From Prevotella sp. (GTDB lineage: Bacteria; Bacteroidota; Bacteroidia; Bacteroidales; Bacteroidaceae): a stretch of DNA of 64,000 bases. The notes below the pieces were generated by a model that saw nothing but the letters and a program-made list of their open reading frames with translations, ran no database searches and was not told the DNA's origin. Below are positions 47,681-57,399 of the stretch, one piece after another. Every line of letters begins with the position of its first letter. Within the stretch, counting starts at the first letter, position 1. Both the position numbers and the translations under genes were made by a program. The stretch is taken from the NCBI GenBank assembly GCA_015060535.1, contig SUYH01000004.1, forward strand, positions 1-64,000, in the 5' to 3' direction.

Positions 47681-50069
47681 GAAAAGACACCTGTTACTCA
47701 CACTCCTAGCCTGCACTGCCCTGTCACTGCAGGCTCAAGTGTATAATGAGATGGATGCCGACGGCAACATCATACAGCGCGACGAGTTTGGCAACACGAC
47801 CAACAACTCGTTCAACCCCAACCGTCGCGACTCCACGAAAAACAAAAACAAGGAGGTGCCCAAGGGTGTGTGGGCCTGGAAGGTAGACCGACGCTTTGGC
47901 GACATCAAGCGTGCCGAGCTGGACACGATGCCACACCTCTACCAGAACACCATCTATAACACGGGGGTCTATGGCGAATACAACTCGACGGGAAACAACT
48001 ACTCGCCGCGACAGAACCGTATCTTCATCGACCGCAACCCGTTCAGCGAGTTTATCTTCACCGACCCCTACGACTACACGACAAAGCAGCCCGACAACTT
48101 TTTGTTTCTCAACACGTTGTCGCCCTACACTAACATCAGCTACGATAACTGCGGCGACAAGCAGAACGGTGAAGACCACATCGATGCCAAGTTTGGTGTC
48201 AATGCAGGCAAACGACTGGGCGTAGGCTTCGACCTGGACTACTACTACGGTCGCGGATACTACCAGAACCAGGCTAACTCGCACTTCCGTGCATCGCTGT
48301 ATGCCTCCTATGTGGGCGACCGCTATCAGATGCACTTCCTAGGGTCTGCCTACCATCGTAAAGTGCAGGAGAATGGTGGTATCGTCAACGACAACTACAT
48401 CACTCACCCTGAGCTGGAGACCACCCAGTATTCGGAGGAAGAGATTCCCACCGTGCTGAGTCGTAACTACAACCGCAACAACTCGCAGCACCTCTTCTTC
48501 TCGCATCGCTATAACATCGGATTCTACCGCAAGGTGAAGATGACGGAAGAGGAGATCAAGGCGCGCCAGTTTGCACAGGCATCAGCCAAGCAGAACCAGG
48601 AGCAGAAGGCCAAGGAGAAAGGTGAAGACATGCGTATGGAAAACTTAGGTCGCAAGGGTAATGAGCCTATCCACGAGGCACCTAAGGGACGACCTGCTGA
48701 TGCGAAGATCATGGGCGACGAGCCTGGCAGCGGGAAACCTGCAGAACAGGCTGACACCACGCGCATCCAAGTGGAATCGCAGGAGAAGATGGACAGTCTG
48801 ATAGCTGAGAAGGCCAAGCAGGACTCTATCGATGCGACGATGAAGAAGGAGTACGTGCCCGTCACTAGTATCATCCACACGTTGGACCTGAACAACTACG
48901 ACCGCACCTACTATGCCGGTCTCTCGCCTACGAACTACTATGCTGACACCTTCTACGACCAGGACTACGAGGGCGAGACCAGCGGACAAGGTATCAATGA
49001 CAAATACAAGTATCTGAGCGTCAAGAACACCTTCGGACTGGCGCTGCTCGAAGGCTTTAACAAGTATATGAAGGCAGGTCTGAAGGGCTTCATCTCCTAC
49101 GAGATGCGCAACTACCAAATGCCTGCCTTGTACGAGGGAGCTACCCAGTATTATCTGGCTAAATATTCAGAACACTGTCTGAATGTGGGCGGACAGCTGT
49201 CGAAGACGCAAGGGCAGACCTTCCACTTCAATCTGGCTGCCGAGCTGGGTGTAACGGGTATGCAGTCAGGAGCGCTGGCCATCGACTTCAATACCGACCT
49301 GAACTTCAAGCTCTGGGGCGACACGCTGCGACTGGCTGCCAAGGCCTTCTTCCATCGCACCAAGCCCAGCTTCTTCCACGAGAACTACATGTCGAAGCAC
49401 CTGAAGTGGGACCAGAGCCTGTCGGCACAGACGCAGACGCATATCGAAGGTGTATTCACCTACGAGAAAACCAATACGCAGTTGCGCGTTGCCGTAGACG
49501 AGTTGCAGAACTACATCTACTACGGCATCAGCTACAATAACACCACTGGTGCTAACGGAACGGTGACGGGACGCTCAGCGCTGACGGGTGGTGTCTTCCA
49601 GGAGAGCGGCAACATCAACGTGCTGACGGCTCAGTTGCGCCAGACATTCACGCTGGGTGTGCTGAACTGGGAGAACATCGTGACCTATCAGAACTCAAGC
49701 AACAAGGACGTGCTCCCCTTGCCCCAGCTGAACGTGTTTACCAACCTCTTCCTGAGTTTCAAGATAGCTAAGGTGTTGTCGGTAGAGTTTGGAGGCTGTG
49801 CCACTTACTTCACCAAGTACGAGGCTCCTGACTATCTGCCGATGATAGGTCAGTTTGCCATTCAGAAGAATGCGGACGTCAAGCAGGAGATTGGTGGTTA
49901 TCCGTTTGTCGACGTCTATGCCAACTTCCACCTGAAGCGTGCCCGCTTCTTCGTATCGATGAGTCACGTCAATGCAGGATCAGGGTCGAAGGAGTATTTC
50001 CTGACTCCTCACTACCCCACCAACACGCGTGTGCTGCGATTTGGCGTAAGCTGGAACTTTTATAATTAG
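47673..50069 (+). CDS. Putative outer-membrane porin (DUF4289 type)
   Basis: 798 residues with signal peptide (ending LQAQ, about 22). The rest is beta-rich with alternating aromatic strands (GVGFDLDYYYGRGYY, FRASLYASYVGDRYQMHFLGSAYHRK) and ends in an aromatic strand (LRFGVSWNFYN), as in outer-membrane barrels. A charged Lys/Glu/Asp-rich linker (about 288-395) interrupts the barrel and may be a periplasmic or extracellular loop. Transported solute unknown. Confidence 0.8.
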   Translation: MTKKRHLLLTLLACTALSLQAQVYNEMDADGNIIQRDEFGNTTNNSFNPNRRDSTKNKNKEVPKGVWAWKVDRRFGDIKRAELDTMPHLYQNTIYNTGVYGEYNSTGNNYSPRQNRIFIDRNPFSEFIFTDPYDYTTKQPDNFLFLNTLSPYTNISYDNCGDKQNGEDHIDAKFGVNAGKRLGVGFDLDYYYGRGYYQNQANSHFRASLYASYVGDRYQMHFLGSAYHRKVQENGGIVNDNYITHPELETTQYSEEEIPTVLSRNYNRNNSQHLFFSHRYNIGFYRKVKMTEEEIKARQFAQASAKQNQEQKAKEKGEDMRMENLGRKGNEPIHEAPKGRPADAKIMGDEPGSGKPAEQADTTRIQVESQEKMDSLIAEKAKQDSIDATMKKEYVPVTSIIHTLDLNNYDRTYYAGLSPTNYYADTFYDQDYEGETSGQGINDKYKYLSVKNTFGLALLEGFNKYMKAGLKGFISYEMRNYQMPALYEGATQYYLAKYSEHCLNVGGQLSKTQGQTFHFNLAAELGVTGMQSGALAIDFNTDLNFKLWGDTLRLAAKAFFHRTKPSFFHENYMSKHLKWDQSLSAQTQTHIEGVFTYEKTNTQLRVAVDELQNYIYYGISYNNTTGANGTVTGRSALTGGVFQESGNINVLTAQLRQTFTLGVLNWENIVTYQNSSNKDVLPLPQLNVFTNLFLSFKIAKVLSVEFGGCATYFTKYEAPDYLPMIGQFAIQKNADVKQEIGGYPFVDVYANFHLKRARFFVSMSHVNAGSGSKEYFLTPHYPTNTRVLRFGVSWNFYN

Positions 50070-50704
50070 AGGTTAGACTCTTCGGCAAAGATACGGTCGA
50101 ACACTTCACGCATCTTTGCACGATTGATGATTAGCGAGCGCAACTCATTCAGTTTGCGCTCGTTTTCTGATCCCTGAATCCAAAGGCGCAGATAGCCGTT
50201 GACGGAGTATTTCTCGTCCATATGCTTCATGAAGCGACGCCACTGCTCCTCTTTATCGAATTGTGGGTAGTTGGACAATCCGAACTGGATGGTACGACGA
50301 ATAACCAGCTCTGGTTCGATATCGCGGTCGGCCTCGGCCACTATCTTGCCGTAGATGCTGCGAGGTGAGCGCGAGGCAGAGGCGCGGTGGTCCTCAACAG
50401 CTTCCTTCATCATCCTGAGCTGATCGGCTGAGAACCAGCGACGCAAGCGATGGTCGGCCATCAGGATTTTACCGCTGGTGACATGATGGATGGCTCGCGG
50501 ACCAGAGAGTCCCAAGTCGTGATAGGCAGCTATGGCATAGGCCATATTCAGGTCGGCTCCAGTGCGTCTGGCCAAGTCTAATGATGAACGGATGACACGC
50601 GTCACATGCTCCATGTTATGCGCCTTGTCGAAGGCTGCATACTGAGGCAGAATCTGAGTCTCGATGAACTCAATCAGGTCGAGTGAAGGATTTTTTGTTA
50701 TCAT
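50066..50704 (-). CDS. HD-domain phosphohydrolase
   Basis: 212 residues from the ATG at 50704. HNMEHVTRVIRSSLDLA and AAYHDLGLSG hold the His and His-Asp ligands, and EADRDIEPE the distal Asp. The substrate is unknown. The longer frame to 50962 is rejected because it is antisense to menA and upstream of the promoter. The 3' end overlaps the convergent porin gene by 4 bases. Confidence 0.82.
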   Translation of the reverse strand: MITKNPSLDLIEFIETQILPQYAAFDKAHNMEHVTRVIRSSLDLARRTGADLNMAYAIAAYHDLGLSGPRAIHHVTSGKILMADHRLRRWFSADQLRMMKEAVEDHRASASRSPRSIYGKIVAEADRDIEPELVIRRTIQFGLSNYPQFDKEEQWRRFMKHMDEKYSVNGYLRLWIQGSENERKLNELRSLIINRAKMREVFDRIFAEESNL

Positions 50705-50709
50705 ATCGC

Positions 50710-50740
50710 TTGCAAAGATAATAAAAGTTTTGTAATTTTG
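50710..50740 (+). promoter_or_regulatory. menA promoter (TTG / TAATTTTG)
   Basis: TTG at 50710-50712 and TAATTTTG at 50733-50740 are separated by 20 bases. The -33 element lies within the divergent promoter, so the two polymerases would compete. ATG of menA is at 50748, a very short leader. Confidence 0.65.
50713..50720 (-). promoter_or_regulatory. -7 element (TATCTTTG, minus strand) for the HD gene
   Basis: TAnnTTTG match 9 bases upstream of the HD gene ATG. It lies 12 bases from the divergent menA element. Confidence 0.65.
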
Positions 50741-50747
50741 CAGCCGT

Positions 50748-51659
50748 ATGGACGAAAATAATGTAAAACAAGACTCTTTTAAGGCATGGTTGCTCGCTGC
50801 ACGTCCGAAGACGCTGACGGGTGCTCTGGTGCCTGTCATGATAGGACTGTCGCTGGCCTGGACGGACGCCAGCGAGTATGGCGACGATGTGTTCAGCCCG
50901 CTGGCTGCCGTGCTTTGTGCGCTCTTTGCCATGATGATGCAGATTGACGCCAACTTCGTCAACGACTTCTTCGACTATGCACGCGGCAACGACGCGACGG
51001 CCACCCGACTAGGTCCGCTACGAGCCTGCACACAGGGTTGGGTCAAGATAGAATCGATGAAGAAAGCCATCGCCACGACAACTATCCTAGCCTGCCTGGT
51101 GGGATTGCCGCTCATCTGGTATGGTGGATTGGAGATGCTGCTGATAGGCATGCTCTGCGTTGTCTTCTGTTTCCTCTATACCACACACCTATCTTATATA
51201 GGACTGGGCGACGTGCTGGTATTGGTATTCTTTGGCATCGTACCTGTCAGCATGACGTATTACGTGCAGCTGCATACCGTTACGTTGCAAGTACTGTTGG
51301 CTTCCGTAGCCTGCGGAATGGTCATCGACGGACTGTTGATCGTCAACAACTATCGCGATCGTGACAACGACCGGATGGACGGCAAGCAGACGCTGGTGGT
51401 GAAAATCGGTGAACGACCGACGGAGCGTTTCTATCTGGCGCTGGGCATAACGGCCACGCTGATAGGCATCATCTTCTGGATAAACGGCCACGTGCTGGCT
51501 TTCGTCATGCCCTTCATCTACCTGCTGTTCCACATCTTCACGTGGCTGAAGATGCGAAGCATCAATCGGGGACGCGAGCTGAACGTTTGTCTGGAAGAGA
51601 CAGCCCGTAACATCCTGATTTACGGCATCTGCGTGTCAGCAGGCCTACTGCTTATCTGA
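50748..51659 (+). CDS. menA: 1,4-dihydroxy-2-naphthoate polyprenyltransferase
   Basis: 303 residues with about eight membrane helices. Two Asp-rich motifs, NDFFDYARGND and NNYRDRDNDRMDGK, are those of UbiA/MenA prenyltransferases; ARPKTLTGALVPVMIG is the MenA N-terminus. It attaches the prenyl chain in menaquinone synthesis; the methylation step is encoded nearby at 54724. Confidence 0.92.
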   Translation: MDENNVKQDSFKAWLLAARPKTLTGALVPVMIGLSLAWTDASEYGDDVFSPLAAVLCALFAMMMQIDANFVNDFFDYARGNDATATRLGPLRACTQGWVKIESMKKAIATTTILACLVGLPLIWYGGLEMLLIGMLCVVFCFLYTTHLSYIGLGDVLVLVFFGIVPVSMTYYVQLHTVTLQVLLASVACGMVIDGLLIVNNYRDRDNDRMDGKQTLVVKIGERPTERFYLALGITATLIGIIFWINGHVLAFVMPFIYLLFHIFTWLKMRSINRGRELNVCLEETARNILIYGICVSAGLLLI

Positions 51660-51807
51660 GGTAGAAATAGTAGATAGCAACGGCGATGGCGAGGAGCACG
51701 ATGGTAAAAATGCTCTTCAACAGGCATGAAGCCACTTTCTTGACGACCACGAAACCGATGATTATCAGCACCAGCAGGGCGATATAATAGGTGATATTGG
51801 TTTCCAT
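51652..51807 (-). CDS. Small 51-residue membrane protein
   Basis: A frame from ATG 51807 to TAA 51652 encodes two hydrophobic stretches (YYIALLVLIIIGFVVVKK and IFTIVLLAIAVAIYYFYLR). It lies 8 bases after the pseudouridine synthase stop in the same direction and overlaps the menA 3' end by 8 bases. Function unknown; the order of hydrophobic and basic residues supports a real membrane peptide. Confidence 0.6.
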   Translation of the reverse strand: METNITYYIALLVLIIIGFVVVKKVASCLLKSIFTIVLLAIAVAIYYFYLR

Positions 51808-51815
51808 AATTCTAT

Positions 51816-52706
51816 TTATTTAAAAAGATGTCTGAAGGTGGAGGGGACTGCGGTCTCAAACTCCATAGGCTGGTGTGTCACAGGATGATAGAAACACAAC
51901 AGCCAGGCGTGCAGACAGAGACGGTGCAGCGGGTCGTCGCCGTTGCCGTATTTGCTATCGCCACAGACGGGATGTCCCATATCAGCAGCATGAACGCGAA
52001 TCTGGTTCTTACGACCCGTCTCTAACTTAAACTCTACCAACGAGTGGTCTGTCGTGCGGTCCATCACGAAGAAATGAGTGATAGCCAGCTTGCCGCCATT
52101 GTCGACAGGCGATGAATAGGTGACGTAGGCCTTGTTGTCCTTCAGCCAGTTCTGAATGGTTCCCTCGTTCTGCTCCATCTCGCCACTGAGCACAGCGACA
52201 TAACGACGGTCGTAGACAATTTGGTGCCAGTTGTGCTCAAGAATCTGCTCGGTATCCATATCTTTCGCGTAGACCATCAGTCCTGACGTGTCGCGATCCA
52301 GACGATGCACCACATGAGCCTTACAGTTTTGTCGGCTTTTCTTAAAGTAATCGTCCAAGACGGATTTGACGTTCAGCGTGGAGTGACCTGCGGCCATTGA
52401 GAGGATGCCAGGCTGTTTCTCGACGACAATGAGCCAGCGGTCTTCGTAAACAATCTTCACATAACGGCTACGAAAGGGTTGCTGGTTGCGCTTCGTCTTG
52501 CTGACAGCGACCTTCATACCCGGCTTCAACGGATAGTCGAACTGGGTTACCGTCTTGCCATTCACACGAATACCCTGACCCTGTAACGTCTGCTTGATTT
52601 TCGTCTTCGTCTGCTTGACATTGGCCAGCAGAAACTCCAGAAGCGGCTGCTCCACGGAGACGTCGTAGTGGTCGTATTCGCCCTGTGTATTTGCGTTGTA
52701 TCTCAT
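51816..52706 (-). CDS. RluA-family pseudouridine synthase
   Basis: 296 residues from the ATG at 52706. An S4-like N-terminal domain (TLQGQGIRVNGKTVTQFDYPLKPG) precedes the catalytic domain with HRLDRDTSGLMVYAKD (catalytic Asp) and GRKNQIRVHAADMGHPVCGDSKYG. It modifies uridines in rRNA or tRNA; which one is not decided by sequence. The in-frame ATG at 52718 lies in the -7 element and is excluded. Confidence 0.9.
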   Translation of the reverse strand: MRYNANTQGEYDHYDVSVEQPLLEFLLANVKQTKTKIKQTLQGQGIRVNGKTVTQFDYPLKPGMKVAVSKTKRNQQPFRSRYVKIVYEDRWLIVVEKQPGILSMAAGHSTLNVKSVLDDYFKKSRQNCKAHVVHRLDRDTSGLMVYAKDMDTEQILEHNWHQIVYDRRYVAVLSGEMEQNEGTIQNWLKDNKAYVTYSSPVDNGGKLAITHFFVMDRTTDHSLVEFKLETGRKNQIRVHAADMGHPVCGDSKYGNGDDPLHRLCLHAWLLCFYHPVTHQPMEFETAVPSTFRHLFK

Positions 52707-52715
52707 AATTGCGTG

Positions 52716-52723
52716 CAAAAGTA
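52716..52723 (-). promoter_or_regulatory. -7 element (TACTTTTG, minus strand)
   Basis: TAnnTTTG match 10 bases before the chosen start of the pseudouridine synthase, implying a leader of only a few bases. Confidence 0.65.
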
Positions 52724-52766
52724 AGAAAAAAAAAGCAGTTTTCTATCAAATCTCAATAAAATTTAT

Positions 52767-52774
52767 TATCTTTG
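52767..52774 (+). promoter_or_regulatory. -7 element (TATCTTTG) for the phoH-purC operon
   Basis: TAnnTTTG match 14 bases before the phoH ATG. No other strong match occurs before purM, so it probably serves the whole phoH-purM run. Confidence 0.7.
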
Positions 52775-52787
52775 CGGCCAATTAATT

Positions 52788-53756
52788 ATGATAGAGAAGC
52801 ATATTGTATTAGAAGACATAGATCCAGTGGTGTTCTATGGAACAGGAAACCAACACCTGCAGATGCTTCGTGCGCTTTATCCCAAACTGCGCATCGTTGC
52901 CCGCGACAATGTTATTCGCATCCTGGGCGACGAAGAACAGATGGCAGCATTCGAGGAGAGCACAGAGCGTATGCGCCAACATGTACTGAAATTCAACGGC
53001 CTCAAGGAGGAAGATATATTGGACATTGTGAAAGGCCATCGCACCAAGGACGAGATACCTGACGGTGTGGTGTGCTACTCGATGTCGGGACGAGCCATTA
53101 AAGCGCGCTCAGAGAATCAGCAGCGACTGATCGATGCCTACGAGGCGAACGATATGGTGTTTGCCGTAGGACCTGCAGGTACGGGTAAAACCTACCTCTC
53201 CATCGCCCTTGCCGTCAAAGCCCTGAAGGAGAAAACGGCCAAGAAGATCATCCTCTCCCGCCCTGCCGTCGAGGCTGGCGAGAAACTGGGCTTCCTGCCA
53301 GGCGATATGAAGGACAAGATAGACCCCTATCTGCAACCCCTCTACGACGCACTGGAGGACATGTTGCCTCAGGTGAAGCTACAGGACATGATGGAAAAGC
53401 ACGTTATTCAGATAGCCCCGCTGGCCTTCATGCGCGGGCGCACGCTGAGTGATGCGGTGGTAATACTGGACGAGGCACAGAACACGACGCCCCAGCAGAT
53501 TCGTATGTTCCTGACGCGTATGGGATGGAACACGAAGATGATTATCACGGGCGACATGACGCAGATAGACCTGCCCCGCAGCCAGAAGTCAGGACTCGTA
53601 GAAGCCCTGCAGATTCTGAAGGATGTCGAGGGCATCGGTGTGGTGGAACTGAACCGCAAGGACATCGTGCGTCACAAGCTGGTGACACGTATCGTCAACG
53701 CTTATGAAAGATTCGATAAAAACAACAATAACGATGAAAGCATTAACAAGGACTGA
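52788..53756 (+). CDS. phoH: PhoH-family ATPase
   Basis: 322 residues. An N-terminal KH-like segment (about 1-90) is followed by the PhoH ATPase core: [16 protein letters not shown] (Walker A), [23 protein letters not shown] (Walker B) and [10 protein letters not shown]. Members are linked to RNA metabolism and phosphate starvation. The 3' end overlaps purC by 23 bases. Confidence 0.93.
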   Translation: MIEKHIVLEDIDPVVFYGTGNQHLQMLRALYPKLRIVARDNVIRILGDEEQMAAFEESTERMRQHVLKFNGLKEEDILDIVKGHRTKDEIPDGVVCYSMSGRAIKARSENQQRLIDAYEANDMVFAVGPAGTGKTYLSIALAVKALKEKTAKKIILSRPAVEAGEKLGFLPGDMKDKIDPYLQPLYDALEDMLPQVKLQDMMEKHVIQIAPLAFMRGRTLSDAVVILDEAQNTTPQQIRMFLTRMGWNTKMIITGDMTQIDLPRSQKSGLVEALQILKDVEGIGVVELNRKDIVRHKLVTRIVNAYERFDKNNNNDESINKD

Positions 53757-54690
53757 CTTCAATTTCGAAGGACAAAAGAGTGTTTATCACGGCAAAGTTC
53801 GTGATGTGTATAACATCAACGACGATCTGATGGTGATGGTAGCCACAGACCGCATCTCTGCATTCGACGTCGTGCTGCCCAAGGGTATTCCCTTCAAGGG
53901 CCAGGTGCTTAACCAGATTGCTGCCAAGTTCCTCGACGCTACGACTGACATCTGTCCCAACTGGAAACTGGCAACCCCAGATCCTATGGTGACCGTTGGT
54001 CTGAAGTGCGAGGGTTTCCGCGTGGAGATGATTATCCGCTCTATCCTGACGGGTTCCGCATGGCGCGAGTACAAGAACGGTTGTCGTGAACTCTGCGGCG
54101 TGAAGCTGCCTGACGGCATGAAGGAGAACGAGCGTTTCCCTGAGCCTATCATCACCCCAACAACGAAGGCTGATGAAGGTCACGACATGAACATCTCGAA
54201 GGAAGAGATCATTGCCCAGGGTATCGTTTCGGCTGAGGATTACGCCATCATGGAAGACTATACCCGCAAGATCTTTGCCCGCGGACAGGAGATTGCTGCT
54301 AAGCGTGGATTGATTCTCGTCGACACAAAGTACGAGTTTGGCAAGCGCGACGGTAAGGTATATCTCATCGACGAGATCCACACCCCCGACTCTTCACGCT
54401 ACTTCTATGCTGATGGCTACGAAGAGAAATTAGCCAAGGGCGAGCCCCAGCGCCAGCTGTCTAAGGAGTTCGTGCGCCAATGGCTCATCGAACACAACTT
54501 CATGAACGAACCCGGACAGGTGATGCCCGAGATTACCGACGAGTATGCCGAAAGCGTCAGCGAGCGTTACATCGAACTCTACGAACACATCGTAGGCGAG
54601 AAGTTCGACAAAGCTACCGAAGCTGGCGACATCGCTGCCCGCATCGAGCAGAACGTCAGCAGCTGGCTCGCCGCCTTCAAATCCCGTTAA
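53734..54690 (+). CDS. purC: SAICAR synthetase
   Basis: 318 residues from the ATG at 53734, the family N-terminus ([11 protein letters not shown]); an in-frame ATG at 53704 lies inside phoH and is less likely. [22 protein letters not shown] and DTKYEFG are characteristic. It condenses CAIR and aspartate in purine synthesis. The stop codon TAA merges with a 32-nt AACTGTC repeat. Confidence 0.94.
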   Translation: MKALTRTDFNFEGQKSVYHGKVRDVYNINDDLMVMVATDRISAFDVVLPKGIPFKGQVLNQIAAKFLDATTDICPNWKLATPDPMVTVGLKCEGFRVEMIIRSILTGSAWREYKNGCRELCGVKLPDGMKENERFPEPIITPTTKADEGHDMNISKEEIIAQGIVSAEDYAIMEDYTRKIFARGQEIAAKRGLILVDTKYEFGKRDGKVYLIDEIHTPDSSRYFYADGYEEKLAKGEPQRQLSKEFVRQWLIEHNFMNEPGQVMPEITDEYAESVSERYIELYEHIVGEKFDKATEAGDIAARIEQNVSSWLAAFKSR

Positions 54691-54720
54691 CTGTCAACTA
54701 TCAATTGTCAACTGTCAACT
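54689..54720. repeat. Solo 32-nt heptamer repeat between purC and ubiE
   Basis: AACTGTC, AACTATC, AATTGTC, AACTGTC and AACT in tandem. It starts inside the purC stop and ends 3 bases before the ubiE ATG, so it is nearly the entire spacer. Four related copies occur at 57986, 58381, 59145 and 59219. Confidence 0.92.
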
Positions 54721-54723
54721 AGT

Positions 54724-55455
54724 ATGTACCAACAAGAGACGATAAAACCCTACAACGAAGGGGGCAAGGCCCAGCAGGTGGAGCAGATGTTCGATAACAT
54801 CGCTCCTACCTACGACACGCTGAACCATCGTCTCTCCTGGGATATCGACAAGGGGTGGCGCAAGAAGGCCATCCGACAGCTGAAACCCTACCAGCCCCAA
54901 ACGATATTGGATATTGCGACGGGAACAGGCGACTTTGCCATCATGGCAGCCCAGATGCTGAAACCACAGCGACTGACGGGTGCCGACATCTCGGAAGGTA
55001 TGATGGAGATCGGACGACAGAAGGTGTCTGCCAAGGGATTGGCCGACGTGATCAGCTTCGACAAGGAAGACTGCACGCACCTCTCCTACCCTGATGCGTC
55101 GTACGATGCGGTTACAGCAGCCTTTGGCATTCGAAACTTTGCTGATCTCGACAAAGGACTCGCGGAAATGTATCGCGTACTGCGACCTGGTGGACACTTG
55201 AGCATCGTCGAACTGACATCGCCCGTATCGTTCCCCATGAAGCAGCTGTTCCACATCTACAGCCATACTGTGCTGCCCGTCTACGGACGACTCATCTCGA
55301 AAGACTCCTCGGCCTACAGCTATCTGACGAAGACTATCGAGGCCTTTCCGCAGGGCGAGTGCATGATAGAGATTCTGAAGAAGGCCGGCTTTGCCGACGC
55401 TCAGTTCCGTCGCCTCACTTTTGGCATCTGCACGATGTATTTTGCAACAAAATAA
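54724..55455 (+). CDS. ubiE/menG: Demethylmenaquinone methyltransferase
   Basis: 243 residues. SAM-binding motif [16 protein letters not shown] (about 60-75), and the UbiE signatures [20 protein letters not shown] and [17 protein letters not shown]. It performs the last methylation in menaquinone synthesis. It pairs functionally with menA at 50748. Confidence 0.94.
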   Translation: MYQQETIKPYNEGGKAQQVEQMFDNIAPTYDTLNHRLSWDIDKGWRKKAIRQLKPYQPQTILDIATGTGDFAIMAAQMLKPQRLTGADISEGMMEIGRQKVSAKGLADVISFDKEDCTHLSYPDASYDAVTAAFGIRNFADLDKGLAEMYRVLRPGGHLSIVELTSPVSFPMKQLFHIYSHTVLPVYGRLISKDSSAYSYLTKTIEAFPQGECMIEILKKAGFADAQFRRLTFGICTMYFATK

Positions 55456-55466
55456 AATCAACCATT

Positions 55467-56213
55467 ATGGACAAGTACGGATTAATAGGTTACCCTTTAG
55501 GACACTCGTTCTCCATCAGCTACTTCAACCAGAAGTTTCATGATGAAGGCATCGATGCCGTATATGAGAACTTTGAGATTCCTGACATCGAAGCACTCAA
55601 CGAAGTGCTTGGTTCGAATCCTAACCTGAAAGGACTGAATGTCACCATCCCCTATAAGGAAAAGGTGATGCAGTATCTGGACACCATCTCGCCTGAAGCG
55701 CGCGCCATCGGAGCCGTCAACGTGATTCGCGTCACTCATGAGGGCAGTAAGATCAAGTTGAAAGGCTACAACTCCGACGTCATCGGCTTTACCCAGAGCA
55801 TTGAACCTATGCTGGACAAGAAATGGCATAAGAAGGCGCTGATACTGGGAACGGGCGGAGCCTCGAAAGCTGTGGACTATGGGCTGCGCAACCTCGGACT
55901 GGAAACCGTTTTTGTCAGCCGATACGAACGTCCAGGCACAATCCAGTACGACAAGATTACACCTGAGGACATCAAGGAGTATAATGTCATTGTCAACTGC
56001 ACACCTGTGGGTATGTATCCCAAAACGGAAGAATGCCCCCAGCTGCCTTACGAGGCAATGGATTCGCACACCATCCTCTACGACCTCATTTACAATCCTG
56101 ACGAGACGCTCTTCATGAAGCGCGGTGCCCAATATAGAGCACAGACCAAGAACGGTCTGGAGATGTTGCTCCTGCAGGCCTTTGCCTCATGGGATTTTTG
56201 GCATGAGAAATAA
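55467..56213 (+). CDS. aroE: Shikimate dehydrogenase
   Basis: 248 residues from the ATG at 55467. GYPLGHSFS, NVTIPYKEKVMQYLD (catalytic Lys), ILGTGGASKAV (NADP-binding) and NCTPVGMYP are all in place. It reduces 3-dehydroshikimate in the aromatic pathway. The enzyme is shorter than E. coli AroE (272). The next gene starts 3 bases downstream. Confidence 0.94.
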   Translation: MDKYGLIGYPLGHSFSISYFNQKFHDEGIDAVYENFEIPDIEALNEVLGSNPNLKGLNVTIPYKEKVMQYLDTISPEARAIGAVNVIRVTHEGSKIKLKGYNSDVIGFTQSIEPMLDKKWHKKALILGTGGASKAVDYGLRNLGLETVFVSRYERPGTIQYDKITPEDIKEYNVIVNCTPVGMYPKTEECPQLPYEAMDSHTILYDLIYNPDETLFMKRGAQYRAQTKNGLEMLLLQAFASWDFWHEK

Positions 56214-56216
56214 GAA

Positions 56217-57341
56217 ATGAAGAACTATCTCCAACAACTCACCCAGCTCACAAGCCAGTACAACGATGCTATTCGTGCACTGGAGAATGCCTACGACTTG
56301 GAACAGCAGCAGGAAGGTTTCATGTCGCGGATGTTTGCCGTTCTGGAGAGCAAATATTCCGACCGCTATGACGTGTTGGCAGAAGAATATCGGCAGAAGC
56401 GCCGCCAGCTGTTTACCGCCTACAAGCAGTCCAATCCAGTTTGGGCTACCTGGCGCAAGCGCTGGGGCATACTCTTCTACGTGGGCATTATGTTCCTGTT
56501 TGTGGGCTGTCTGGGCCATCTGGGTTCTATTGCCGAAGACAATCCTGACACCGCTCCTGCAACCAGTCAGGCTGTCAGCCAGACTGCCGAGAAATACTGG
56601 AATGCGAACAATATCCCCATTCCTTATTTACAAGACTCTACGCAGTATGTGTCGAACCCCGACTACGTATTGCAACAGCAGACGGTAGACCGCATGAATG
56701 TCACCTTGAAGCGTCTGGAGAACGAACTGGGCATCCAGTCGGTCTTCATCGTAGTGAACCATATCGAGAACGATGACCCCTACCGTATGGCCCAAGACGT
56801 GGGTAATAAATATGGTGTAGGATATCAGGACAGAGGACTGATTGTCGTTGTGGGTTATCAGGACCATAGCGTCAATATGTCACCAGGTCGCTCGTTAGAA
56901 GGCGACTTGACGGATGCCGAATGTCATCGCCTGGAGCAGGAGTATGTCGTACCTGCTATGCGCAAGGATATGCCCGATAGCGCTATGCTCTATTTGGCAG
57001 AGGCGGTATACAGCACCTTGCAGAAAAAACAGATGCCCGTCATGTCGCTCAAGAGTCAGGCTGACGATGACGACAGCGAGTTTGTCATTATACTTGGCAT
57101 TTGGATGCTGCTCTTCGTCGCCTGGTGCGTCTTCTACCTCAAGCTCAACGACAAGTACTTCTGGTTTGCTATGTCAGGAGCAACAGCCCTGCTGGCCAAT
57201 CCTTTTGTTGCCCAAGAGACGGGCAGCAGCGGCGGCTTTGGCGGCGGTGGGGGCTTCAGCGGAGGCGGCGGCGGAGGCTTCAGCGGAGGTTCCTTTGGCG
57301 GAGGCTCATTCGGAGGCGGAGGAGCTACGTCGAGATGGTAG
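56217..57341 (+). CDS. TPM-domain membrane protein with Gly-rich tail
   Basis: 374 residues. A charged N-terminal helix (1-75), one membrane segment (about 83-103), a TPM_phosphatase-like domain (about 150-270; SVFIVVNHIENDDPYRMAQDVGNKYGVG, GLIVVVGYQDHSVNMSPG), two membrane segments near 285-330 and a Gly/Ser-rich low-complexity C-terminus ending GGGGATSRW. TPM proteins are usually encoded beside LemA, as here. The role is unknown. Confidence 0.85.
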   Translation: MKNYLQQLTQLTSQYNDAIRALENAYDLEQQQEGFMSRMFAVLESKYSDRYDVLAEEYRQKRRQLFTAYKQSNPVWATWRKRWGILFYVGIMFLFVGCLGHLGSIAEDNPDTAPATSQAVSQTAEKYWNANNIPIPYLQDSTQYVSNPDYVLQQQTVDRMNVTLKRLENELGIQSVFIVVNHIENDDPYRMAQDVGNKYGVGYQDRGLIVVVGYQDHSVNMSPGRSLEGDLTDAECHRLEQEYVVPAMRKDMPDSAMLYLAEAVYSTLQKKQMPVMSLKSQADDDDSEFVIILGIWMLLFVAWCVFYLKLNDKYFWFAMSGATALLANPFVAQETGSSGGFGGGGGFSGGGGGGFSGGSFGGGSFGGGGATSRW

Positions 57342-57390
57342 TTAAAAGATAAAAGTTTAAAGTTAATAGATAAAAGTTTAAAGTTTAAAT
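57342..57390. repeat. 49-nt heptamer array (TTTAAAG/ATAAAAG type)
   Basis: Seven 7-base units (TTAAAAG, ATAAAAG, TTTAAAG, TTAATAG, ATAAAAG, TTTAAAG, TTTAAAT) begin right after the TAG of the TPM gene and end 9 bases before lemA. Same periodicity as the AACTGTC arrays but unrelated sequence. Confidence 0.85.
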
Positions 57391-57399
57391 ATTACGATT

